Made by a program: the position numbers and the translations under genes. A stretch of DNA of 64,000 nucleotides from Bacillota bacterium (lineage in GTDB: Bacteria > Bacillota > Clostridia > Christensenellales > Pumilibacteraceae): NCBI GenBank assembly GCA_009777485.1, contig WRLT01000013.1, forward strand, positions 1 to 64,000, given 5' to 3'. Positions 1-7,311 of this stretch are shown one piece after another (positions within the stretch are counted from its first letter, which is position 1; each line of letters opens with the position of its first letter). Under the pieces are notes generated by a model, which made no database searches, had not been told where the DNA came from, and saw only the letters and a program-made list of their open reading frames with translations.

Positions 1-133
1 TAATCATAAACAATTTGTAATAAACACATCAAGCATTATTTATGGACAAAAAACTTTGTATCTTTGCATTGCGTCTGTTAATATGTATATCCCATTCGCA
101 GTTTACAGCTTAAACTTCACTGCCTCCCCTTAA
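1..133 (+). CDS. C-terminal end of a collagen-like lipoprotein (5' partial)
   Basis: The first 133 bases encode the last 43 residues of a protein whose start lies outside the window. They match the last 43 residues of the complete lipoprotein at 803-1399 with a single residue difference (AVYSLNF against AVYNLNF) and one base change in about 130. This is therefore a second, nearly identical copy of that lipoprotein, cut by the window edge. Its stop codon abuts the stop of the convergent gene at 134-616. Function is inferred only from the complete copy. Confidence 0.8.
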   Translation, partial: NHKQFVINTSSIIYGQKTLYLCIASVNMYIPFAVYSLNFTASP

Positions 134-616
134 TTATCCCTCTACAACATCAAAAACAAAAACATCATCTACATCATCATCAAAGTTCTTATTGGTCTTC
201 TTAATCATATCCTTACTAATCACCTCATAAAAGTTCTTTAACTTCAACTCCGCTATATAATGCGTTACTACCCCGTTTTCGTTTTCTACCGCCTCGCACT
301 TGTTTTTATCTAACGTAAACGTATCATCCTTGAACTCTTCTTCCTCTTCCCCTACAAGCTCCACATACTCTACCTCTACCCTATTTACTACTGTACGGCT
401 AAAATCGGGCAGGTTGTAGCTAAAACTATTATCAGGCGTAATTTCTACCCCGCTCACGTCCATATCCGTATCCGCTTTTACCATGTGAATAACTCCGTTA
501 CGGTCTGTATACACATATGCCCGTGCATATACGGCAATTTTTTTAAGCATATTCCACACGCTGTCTTTTTTAAGCAGCACGTATTCTATGTCTAATCCGC
601 GGATTTCTTTATCCAC
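134..616 (-). CDS. Fragment of a phage tail/baseplate-hub-like protein, copy 1
   Basis: 160 residues with the look of an internal or C-terminal piece of a phage tail hub (XkdQ or gpD-like) protein: a stretch DSVWNMLKKIAVYARAYVY followed by TDRNGVIHM and a later VVNRVEVEY strand. In that family the pattern is a 'when evaluated, read the next field' hub domain. The first usable start is a GTG inside a GAGGTG without a separate ribosome binding site. The frame stays open for about 20 further codons upstream (to about 680) and then hits TAA with no ATG. A related copy at 1396-1878 has the same layout, so both look like remnants of a longer gene. The link to tail hubs is a family-level impression, not proof. 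Confidence 0.5.
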   Translation of the reverse strand: MDKEIRGLDIEYVLLKKDSVWNMLKKIAVYARAYVYTDRNGVIHMVKADTDMDVSGVEITPDNSFSYNLPDFSRTVVNRVEVEYVELVGEEEEEFKDDTFTLDKNKCEAVENENGVVTHYIAELKLKNFYEVISKDMIKKTNKNFDDDVDDVFVFDVVEG

Positions 617-743
617 CTCAATTTTTATTTCATCGCCGAATAACCCGTTTTCGCGCCGTTTGAGATTTACGATATCGGCAATTTTTTGTTACTTTAACTG
701 CTGTTGAATTGAAACATTTTTGTGTTCTCCTATCGGTATATAA

Positions 744-772
744 TTGCTTTTATTTTAAATTTATGGTATACT
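744..772 (+). promoter_or_regulatory. Sigma-A promoter of the collagen-like lipoprotein
   Basis: TTGCTT (744-749), a 17-nt spacer and TATACT (767-772) lie about 30 bases upstream of the lipoprotein start at 803, which has its own GGAGGG ribosome binding site at 790-795. Confidence 0.6.
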
Positions 773-802
773 GAATGTATAGTAATTTTGGAGGGTGTTT
801 TT

Positions 803-1399
803 ATGAAAAAAATGATTGTTTTGGCGGTTACGGTTGTACTGGCGTTGGGCGTATTTGCTTTTGCGGGTTGTGGCGGTAGTAGGGATTTAGAGAACCGTGT
901 TGCAGAACTGGAACGACAAATCGAACAAGGCCTTAAAGGTGATAGGGGGCCGCAGGGGCCTAAGGGCGATACGGGGCCGCAAGGGCCTGGCGGCAGCGGT
1001 TTGGTAGGTAATGATACGCCCGATAAGGTGCATGAGTTAGGTGATACAGTAGCGTATTATCATAACGGGTTGAAGTTGTTTGAGATTACGGTGATAGGCA
1101 TGAGTGATACTGTGGGGGGGGGACGAACAGGAATAACTTTTATTTTTACACCTTTTTCCTTTTATTTGGAAACAGATTTGGGTAACTTTTTGGGCGCAAA
1201 GCTAGTGGACGATGATTCACAAGCAATAAATAATAGTACTGGAATAAGTAATTTTATCGATGGCAGTAATCATAAACAATTTGTAATAAACACATCAAGC
1301 ATTATTTATGGACAAAAAACTTTGTATCTTTGCATTGCGTCTGTTAATATGTATATCCCATTCGCAGTTTACAACTTAAACTTCACTGCCTCCCCTTAA
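803..1399 (+). CDS. Collagen-like lipoprotein with a C-terminal beta-sandwich-like domain
   Basis: Predicted secreted, lipid-anchored protein of 198 residues. The start ATG at 803 was chosen over the longer frame from 722 because GGAGGG lies 7 bases upstream and the signal peptide (MKKMIVLAVTVVLALGVFAF) begins there, ending in the lipobox AFAGC. After the Cys come a short heptad segment (LENRVAELERQIEQ), a few collagen-type Gly-X-Y triplets (GDRGPQGPKGDTGPQGP) and a C-terminal region starting with LGDTVAYYHNGLKL. That start resembles DUF4352/telokin-like extracellular domains. The heptads and triplets suggest trimerisation. Its stop overlaps the stop of the convergent tail-hub fragment. An almost identical copy precedes it at the window edge. 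Confidence 0.75.
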   Translation: MKKMIVLAVTVVLALGVFAFAGCGGSRDLENRVAELERQIEQGLKGDRGPQGPKGDTGPQGPGGSGLVGNDTPDKVHELGDTVAYYHNGLKLFEITVIGMSDTVGGGRTGITFIFTPFSFYLETDLGNFLGAKLVDDDSQAINNSTGISNFIDGSNHKQFVINTSSIIYGQKTLYLCIASVNMYIPFAVYNLNFTASP

Positions 1400-1878
1400 C
1401 TTTCTATAATATCAAACTCAAAATCATAATTGATATTGTTATTAAACTCCTTATCGCACCTCTTAATCATTTCCTTACTAATCACCTCATAAAAGTTTTT
1501 TAACTTTAACTCCGCTATATAATGCGTTACTACCCCGTTTTCGTTTTTTACCGCCTCGCACTTACTACTATCTAACGTAAACGTATCATCCTTTATCTCT
1601 TCCTCCTCTCCCTCTACAAGCTCCGAATACTCTACCTCTACCCTATTAACCACCGTGCGGCTAAAATCGGGTAAGTTGTAGCTAAAACTATTATCAGGCG
1701 TAATTTCCACCCCCGATTTTTCTGTGTTCGTATCCGCTTTATCCATATGGATAACCCCGTTACGGTCTGTATACACATATGCCCGTGCATATACGGCAAT
1801 TTTTTTAAGCATATTCCATACGCTGTCTTTTTTAAGCAGCACGTATTCTATGTCTAATCCGCTGATTTCCTTATCCAC
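1396..1878 (-). CDS. Fragment of a phage tail/baseplate-hub-like protein, copy 2
   Basis: Paralog of the gene at 134-616, 160 residues, most positions identical. The differences cluster in the acidic loop and the last 25 residues. It again begins at a GTG within GAGGTG-like sequence (AAGGTGGATAAG), has no clear ribosome binding site, and its frame reaches a TAA at the same point relative to the conserved upstream segment (about 1945). It lies convergent to the lipoprotein, sharing the TTAA that forms both stops. Probably a decayed prophage remnant carried along in the tandem duplication. Whether it is still expressed cannot be seen. Confidence 0.5.
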   Translation of the reverse strand: MDKEISGLDIEYVLLKKDSVWNMLKKIAVYARAYVYTDRNGVIHMDKADTNTEKSGVEITPDNSFSYNLPDFSRTVVNRVEVEYSELVEGEEEEIKDDTFTLDSSKCEAVKNENGVVTHYIAELKLKNFYEVISKEMIKRCDKEFNNNINYDFEFDIIES

Positions 1879-1951
1879 CTTAATTTTTATTTCATCGCCG
1901 AATAACCCGTTTTCGCGCCACTTGAGATTTACGATATCGGCAATTTAAAAA

Positions 1952-2566
1952 CTAAATCACTAGCCCGATAGTTAAAAGGCTTACTAGTATGGCGTCGAAC
2001 AGTGCGGCTATAAGGCAAATGAACAGTGCGATAAAAAACGGCTTTTTGATACAGCCTAGATAATAAAAAAAGTCGCGGAAAAATTGTAAGCGCATGCGCG
2101 CCGCAAAGCAAATTATGTGGCTGATATAAAAGGCAAATATAAAGATATAGAGGATTAAAAACGGAATAAGCCCTAGCAGCGCAAGCGGGAGTGCGGCGGC
2201 TTTGGCTAAAATGAATATTGCGCCGATAAAATATGCGGACATGTACGCATAGATAAAGATTGCTGCAAATGCTAAGCATGCCGTAAACAGGCGTATGCCG
2301 CAAACCGAAAGTATCAAAATAAGCGACAGTGTAGCTAAAAATCTAAAAAGAAAATAAGCAAAAAAACTGCGGCTGCCCGACACAAGCCGCATGATGTTGT
2401 ACTTTTGGATAGCGGAAAATTCGGGGTCTGCAACGGCAAACGCCCGCCAAATTCCTACCAGCACCGCTAACGCCGCCAGTATAAAAACCGCCAAAAACTT
2501 AAATTTATTGCGGCGGATAAAGGCGCACCCGTCGGATACTACTCCGTAAAAGTCAAACCGCAGCAT
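1952..2566 (-). CDS. SpoIIM-like integral membrane protein
   Basis: 204 residues with about five hydrophobic segments: one near residues 22-42, a loop, then four closely spaced segments to the C-terminus. Length and topology (one segment, external loop, four segments, short tail) match the SpoIIM family. SpoIIM acts with SpoIID and SpoIIP in peptidoglycan remodelling during engulfment. The sequence is too hydrophobic to name securely by eye, so a generic membrane protein of the same fold is possible. A TATAAT lies five bases upstream of the ATG and there is no Shine-Dalgarno sequence, so the message may be nearly leaderless. It sits alone between prophage-like debris and the ATPase pair. Confidence 0.5.
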   Translation of the reverse strand: MLRFDFYGVVSDGCAFIRRNKFKFLAVFILAALAVLVGIWRAFAVADPEFSAIQKYNIMRLVSGSRSFFAYFLFRFLATLSLILILSVCGIRLFTACLAFAAIFIYAYMSAYFIGAIFILAKAAALPLALLGLIPFLILYIFIFAFYISHIICFAARMRLQFFRDFFYYLGCIKKPFFIALFICLIAALFDAILVSLLTIGLVI

Positions 2567-2608
2567 AGTTAATTATATGGAGTAATTTGTCGGATTATGT
2601 AAACGTAA

Positions 2609-5224
2609 CTAAGAATCTGAATATTTTTTTAGTTTTAAATACTTATCTTGTAGTTTGGCAGCGCTAATCTGCGTATCTTTTTTATCAATAATTTCCCTAT
2701 CAAAGTTTTCGAGAATAATTTTTTTTGCCAATTTCTTCAAGCTGACATATTTATTTTTCCAAAAACGTAGCCTTAATAAATCAGCATTATCTATCGTGCA
2801 ATCGCTGCGTCTTATCTTTAGTAGATTATTTATATGTGCCAAGCAATTGCTAATAGTGTGAAAAATTTCCTGCATTTTCATCACATAACCACAGCTTGCT
2901 ATCTTTATACTTCTTTCTATAACACAATCAATTTTTGTTGGATTAGTTGGCTTTTTTGAATTTTTGCAATTATCTGACATTGAGGATACAATTCCATTAA
3001 TGAAACACTTAATTGCAAAGTATACACACAGCAGGGGCAATTCATATGCTTTTGTACATTGATGCTCACCAAATCCCTCTCCATCCTCTCCCGCGTCTTC
3101 AATAATTGAATCAAAAGTTTTTTTATCTGAATATTTTATATTCGCATCTTCATACTCAAACAAAGCCTTTAACTGTAATGGTTTACTATTAAAGTTAATC
3201 CTAACATTAAAAAATTCAAAGTTTTTAGATATTCTAGAAACAAAATTCTTTCCTGCTGGCGTTAACTTCACCTTTAATTCTTTGTTTGCACTTGCATTTT
3301 TCTCTAAGTTTTGTATTTCTTCCTCTAATGTTTTTAAGGATATTTTTTCGTTATTAATTTGTTCAGTTAGCTTTTTTACATTGTTTTCTCCGGTTGTAAT
3401 TTGGTCCAGTATTGTTTTCAGAGTAGCAGGATGTTTGTTTTTCGTTATCATTTTACCTATTTGTGCTTTTAAATTTTCAATATTTTCTCTCGATGTCGCC
3501 TGTGCTGTTATAAAATTGCAAATCTTTTTTTCTATTTTCTCTTTTTGGATTTCCAAAGTTCTCTTTAAATCGTCATTTGAGGCACTTGCTTTAATTTCGT
3601 TGATACACCCGTTAATATACTCCTTATCAATCTTCTGACCAATTGGGTCATATTCAATTAAATAAGTCCAGTTGTCGACTCCATGTGTGTTGTCCGAAAA
3701 TACACTTAAATCATATAGATTATTTGTAATTTCTTCGTCGGTATTTGAACAACTAAATTTTCTATATAAATCACTAAAAGCAACCCCTGAAAAACCTCCC
3801 CTTTTATGTTGAAGTTCCTCCCAATAAAGATACGCCAAAATGACTCTTGTAAGGCTATGGGTTTCTTGTTTTGATTCTAAATTAATTGGATGTACGCCGA
3901 TGTTTGCAAATATTCCCTCCTTGTTTAACCTATCATAAATTTTATTAAATAGTATTGTACGTGCCGCTGATATTGAAACGTTATCACCTTTATCTAATAA
4001 CTTTTGCATAATGGAAAAACTCGTCTTTTCATTTGTTTGTATATCGCACAATTTTCCTATTGCCGCTCTAAAATCACCATTAAAAAATGGAAAGAATTTT
4101 TCTTCTGCAAACTTCTTAAATTTTACAACAATTTTTTTTCCATCCATATAGTCATCAATTATTGCTTTCGGTATAATTATTTTTGCGATTTCACAGCCTT
4201 GATCATACCAGTCTTTACGCAAATTGTTGTCCTTCAAAAACTTCAGCTTTTTCAACAAAAACTCATGTTGCTTATGGATATTTTCATGTGCAAAAATATT
4301 CTTACCTTCTTGCCAATATTTTAACGCAGAATTTCCTGTCGTATGTATATCTCTTTTAAAAAAGTCTGAAGCTGACCGAATTGACAATATGAAAACTAAT
4401 TTCTCTATAAATGAAAATCTATTAAAACTTGCATTCGCTGTTCGTGCAAAAAAACTTTCAAGTTTACGATTGAAGTCTTCATATGCTTCGCATACTGCTG
4501 TCATCGAAGTACCCGTGTTGCGTGATTCCATATTGTCAAAAATATATACTGCACTTTCTATCTTTTTTTTACTATTTTGTTTGCAATATACTGAAAAAAT
4601 AATGAAAAAGCTTAAAAAATCAAAAAAACTAATATTCAAGTCATTATAATAGGTTTCACACAATACTTTTCGTTCATCCAGTGTCTTCGTAGAAACATTA
4701 AAAAACTTTTCTATAAATGCTACTATCCCTGTATAACTATTCCCCAACTCTTCTTTCATTGTTGCATCATTTTGAAATTTCATAATCACAGTATCATTTT
4801 CCCTAAGCATCTTTATAAAGAAATCACAAAATTTATCTATTAGTTGCTTTTTAGGCACTCTTACATTGTTTTCGATACTACTGCCCCCTGCTAAATCAAA
4901 TACTGTTTGCTCTTTAATCGTACATCCATTCCTATATGGAAGAGTATAAACTGTAACCGACTTTCCATTTCCACGACGACCATAAAGACAAAGCAAATTT
5001 TTACTGCTTTTACCGGCAGCGATATCATTTAATGCTTTATTTATTGAGGTTATCTTAGACTGAACATAGAAATTTTCATAAAAAATTTCGGCATCTAATA
5101 ATTGACTTATGTTGTTTCCTTCTGCTACGCCTGCAATTAAATATTTATTAACATCCATCTTTGCAGTTTGTAAATATTTTTTAAGGTTTTTTAGCCTTTG
5201 TTCATATGGTATTTCATTTATCAT
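2609..5224 (-). CDS. Large P-loop ATPase of unknown function with coiled coil and winged-helix-like segment
   Basis: 871 residues, not assigned to a named family. Walker A is GRRGNGKS (residues 82-89), a Walker B-like VYIFDNME lies near 226-233, and a sensor-like strand VFILSIRSAS near 273, the layout of a STAND/AAA-type NTPase. Residues about 555-655 are strongly coiled-coil. Next comes LTPAGKNFVSRISKNFEFF, which looks like a winged-helix element. The C-terminal 180 residues are helical and basic. The start overlaps the stop of the upstream membrane-protein gene by 4 bases (ATGA), so the two are translationally coupled. The pair is much richer in AT than the neighbouring housekeeping genes, which points to transfer. 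An immunity or defence role is inference. Confidence 0.7.
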   Translation of the reverse strand: MINEIPYEQRLKNLKKYLQTAKMDVNKYLIAGVAEGNNISQLLDAEIFYENFYVQSKITSINKALNDIAAGKSSKNLLCLYGRRGNGKSVTVYTLPYRNGCTIKEQTVFDLAGGSSIENNVRVPKKQLIDKFCDFFIKMLRENDTVIMKFQNDATMKEELGNSYTGIVAFIEKFFNVSTKTLDERKVLCETYYNDLNISFFDFLSFFIIFSVYCKQNSKKKIESAVYIFDNMESRNTGTSMTAVCEAYEDFNRKLESFFARTANASFNRFSFIEKLVFILSIRSASDFFKRDIHTTGNSALKYWQEGKNIFAHENIHKQHEFLLKKLKFLKDNNLRKDWYDQGCEIAKIIIPKAIIDDYMDGKKIVVKFKKFAEEKFFPFFNGDFRAAIGKLCDIQTNEKTSFSIMQKLLDKGDNVSISAARTILFNKIYDRLNKEGIFANIGVHPINLESKQETHSLTRVILAYLYWEELQHKRGGFSGVAFSDLYRKFSCSNTDEEITNNLYDLSVFSDNTHGVDNWTYLIEYDPIGQKIDKEYINGCINEIKASASNDDLKRTLEIQKEKIEKKICNFITAQATSRENIENLKAQIGKMITKNKHPATLKTILDQITTGENNVKKLTEQINNEKISLKTLEEEIQNLEKNASANKELKVKLTPAGKNFVSRISKNFEFFNVRINFNSKPLQLKALFEYEDANIKYSDKKTFDSIIEDAGEDGEGFGEHQCTKAYELPLLCVYFAIKCFINGIVSSMSDNCKNSKKPTNPTKIDCVIERSIKIASCGYVMKMQEIFHTISNCLAHINNLLKIRRSDCTIDNADLLRLRFWKNKYVSLKKLAKKIILENFDREIIDKKDTQISAAKLQDKYLKLKKYSDS

Positions 5225-5919
5225 TTCCTTAAACTCCTAAGTATTTTTGCTTTTTGTTTTTCCAATAACGCCGATAAGTATATATGATGTTGTTTATTAC
5301 TTAAAATTTTAAAACAAATTTTCAATTTTTTTATTATTTTCTTAATTTTTAGATAACACCAAAAGTTTTTACAGTATATTGAAATGATTTCGGTTAAATT
5401 TAATTCGGTTATAGCATTACAATATTTGTTTAATAACTTTTCATACACAGCTTTCCACCTACTCTCTCTTTTTATTTGCAAAAACACTGTTTTTTTAAGA
5501 ATGATTTCTTGAATAATAGTGTCATCAACTGTTTTCGTTTTGTCTGTCGAACAGCTTTCCACCTCATGACAATATTTAAATAGTTTTAAGAAATCTAAAA
5601 TTACTTTGTTCTTTTTTATAACCGCGAAATTTGATATTGATTCAAATTTTACGCAAAAATTAGTGTCTACTTTCTCTAAAAAATTATCGAGAATATTATT
5701 AGTGAAACTAGTTTTTACATATAACTCGTCTAATAATGTTTGAAGTACACTTAGATATTCTAATAACACACTACGCACATATTTATTCTTTTTACCCCTC
5801 TGTATAAAAGCATTAGAAATGACGTAACCACTGACACCAATAAATAACAATCCAATAGAACTAATAATTGCTGCAACAACCTGTGGCTCAATAAAAATAG
5901 CTTTAATTATATTACTCAT
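5221..5919 (-). CDS. Membrane-anchored partner of the P-loop ATPase
   Basis: About 232 residues, one clear transmembrane segment close to the N-terminus (VVAAIISSIGLLFIGVSGYV), then a long basic, helical cytoplasmic part rich in Lys, Asn and Ile. The family is unrecognised. A longer frame starts at 5946, but the ATG at 5919 is preferred: a promoter TTGGAT-17-TATAAT ends six bases before it, overlapping the longer start. It overlaps the downstream ATPase gene by 4 bases. Membrane anchor plus NTPase in an AT-rich two-gene unit is a common architecture for membrane-acting defence modules, but no catalytic motif is visible. Confidence 0.65.
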   Translation of the reverse strand: MSNIIKAIFIEPQVVAAIISSIGLLFIGVSGYVISNAFIQRGKKNKYVRSVLLEYLSVLQTLLDELYVKTSFTNNILDNFLEKVDTNFCVKFESISNFAVIKKNKVILDFLKLFKYCHEVESCSTDKTKTVDDTIIQEIILKKTVFLQIKRESRWKAVYEKLLNKYCNAITELNLTEIISIYCKNFWCYLKIKKIIKKLKICFKILSNKQHHIYLSALLEKQKAKILRSLRK

Positions 5920-5925
5920 AAAAAA

Positions 5926-5954
5926 ATTATAGCAAATAAAAAACATTTATCCAA
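5926..5954 (-). promoter_or_regulatory. Sigma-A promoter of the ATPase pair, apparently leaderless
   Basis: On the minus strand TTGGAT (5954-5949), 17 nt, TATAAT (5931-5926). The ATG at 5919 falls six bases after the -10 box and no Shine-Dalgarno sequence exists, so transcription would begin at or next to the start codon. Confidence 0.55.
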
Positions 5955-6040
5955 ATGGATTACATATAGCAATAATGTTTTGCATTAGATTGTAACGAAT
6001 AACCTGTTTTTTACCCTATCCGCTGTGTTGTTGCTAGGGG

Positions 6041-6231
6041 TTTTCTTTCCACGCCGTCAGATTGGGGGTATTGGCTTTTCTTTCCACCCCGTCTGCTGCG
6101 CAGCCACCCCTCAAGAGGGGAATTTTTTAACGGTCTGTTAGCGCGTATCAATCAGAGGGGAATTTTTTTGCGGTTATTTAATTTTAAATCCATGCCGACA
6201 TTTTCCATTTTCCATTTTCCATTATCCATTA
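6041..6231. repeat. Dispersed intergenic repeat copy R1
   Basis: The gap between the ATPase pair and spoIVB holds a copy of the CTTTCCACCCCGTC ... CCACCCCTCAAGAGGGGAATTTTTT family, preceded by GGGGGTATTGGCTTTT, followed by a second AGAGGGGAATTTTTTTGCGG, and closing with a run of CATTTTCCATTTTCCAT-type units (6199-6231). No gene is visible here. Confidence 0.75.
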
Positions 6232-6232
6232 T

Positions 6233-7282
6233 TTAGCTGTACATAAAGTCTATATATACGGCGTAGCCTTTTGTGGGGTCGGAGGTGAATACGTGGGTAA
6301 CTGCGCCTACAAGTTTGCCGTTTTGTAGGATGGGGCTGCCGCTCATGCCTTGAACGATGCCGCCTGTTGCGTTTAACAAGCGTTTGTCGGTAACGCGGAT
6401 TACCATGCCTTTTTCGGACGGGGACGCTTGAGCGGAGGCTTTAATAATTTCTATATCGAAGTGTTCGGGCTTATCTTTTACGGTGGTAACTAACTGTGCT
6501 TTCCCTGGCCGCACGGCGGAACGGGGGGCGATTTCTACCGTTTCACGCGGGGGCAGCGCGTTAAATTTTCCGTACACGCCGAAAACCGCGTTGCGCAGTA
6601 CGCTGCCCGCAGGAGTACCGGGATTTACAAAAACGCCGCGCAAATCGCCAGGGCTCCCTCTTGCGCCTTTGTTGCAGCCGATAATGCGGCAGTTATATGC
6701 GTTGCCGCCGCGACTGGGGATAAGCAAGCTGCCCTCCATAGAATTGATGGGATGACCCAAAGAGGCAAATTCGCCGCACGGCTTAATATAGGTAACCGTA
6801 CCGATGCCTTCGGCAAATTCTTTAACGTCTAAGCCTAGCTTATAATTGCCCGTGTACTGCTCTATAACGGGATACGCGGTAAGCTTGCGCTGTTTTCCGC
6901 CGCGCAAGAACGTCAATTCGGCTTGCGCGCCGTCTGCGCCGTAAAGACGCAGTGCGTCGGTGATATCGTCGATGTACAAAACGGGCTTTCCGTCTAAGTG
7001 CGTGATGATGTCGCCCGCCTCTAACGCGATTTGCGGCCTTACCCTACCCACGCATGTTTCGATTTCTGTAACGCCCAGTACGATAAGCCCGTCGCTTTTT
7101 ACGCTAAGCCCCACTGGCATTCCGCCTAATAAAACGGTACGCGGGGGCGTTGATTGTACGCTGACCGAAACGGTTGGGGGAAGAATTTCGGCGCGGTAAT
7201 GCTGCGGAGATACCGCTATAAAACCGCACAGTAAAAAGATTACCGCCGCCAGTGCGAGATAACAAGTTTTTCGTATGCCCAT
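6233..7282 (-). CDS. spoIVB: SpoIVB serine peptidase (sporulation, S55 family)
   Basis: SpoIVB is secreted from the forespore and cleaves SpoIVFA, releasing the SpoIVFB protease that activates pro-sigma-K. The protein has one N-terminal membrane or signal segment, a PDZ domain (around residues 90-150, IETCVGRVRPQIALEAGD) and the S55 peptidase domain with the His in FASLGHPI, an Asp in RVTDKRLL and the nucleophile Ser in GMSGSPI. ATG at 7282 is preferred to the TTG that extends the frame to 7300. It lies just downstream of recN, the usual Firmicute order recN-spoIVB. The usual next gene, spo0A, is not here; repeats and the ATPase pair follow instead. Confidence 0.93.
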   Translation of the reverse strand: MGIRKTCYLALAAVIFLLCGFIAVSPQHYRAEILPPTVSVSVQSTPPRTVLLGGMPVGLSVKSDGLIVLGVTEIETCVGRVRPQIALEAGDIITHLDGKPVLYIDDITDALRLYGADGAQAELTFLRGGKQRKLTAYPVIEQYTGNYKLGLDVKEFAEGIGTVTYIKPCGEFASLGHPINSMEGSLLIPSRGGNAYNCRIIGCNKGARGSPGDLRGVFVNPGTPAGSVLRNAVFGVYGKFNALPPRETVEIAPRSAVRPGKAQLVTTVKDKPEHFDIEIIKASAQASPSEKGMVIRVTDKRLLNATGGIVQGMSGSPILQNGKLVGAVTHVFTSDPTKGYAVYIDFMYS

Positions 7283-7311
7283 GTAGGGTAGTGTGTGCAA
7301 ATATCGGCAAA

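Larger units (their letters stand above)
1..1948. repeat. Tandem duplication: lipoprotein plus convergent tail-hub fragment
   Basis: Bases 1-683 correspond to bases 1265-1948: the lipoprotein 3' end, the convergent 160-residue fragment and its upstream remnant, both ending at the shared string CGATATCGGCAATTT. The lipoprotein part is about 99% identical while the fragment part has diverged visibly. More copies may lie to the left of the window. Confidence 0.8.

Noticed and set aside
803..1399. Collagen-like lipoprotein as a phage tail fibre
   Set aside because: It has a clear lipoprotein signal peptide and lipobox, unlike the fibres at 33.9-37 kb.
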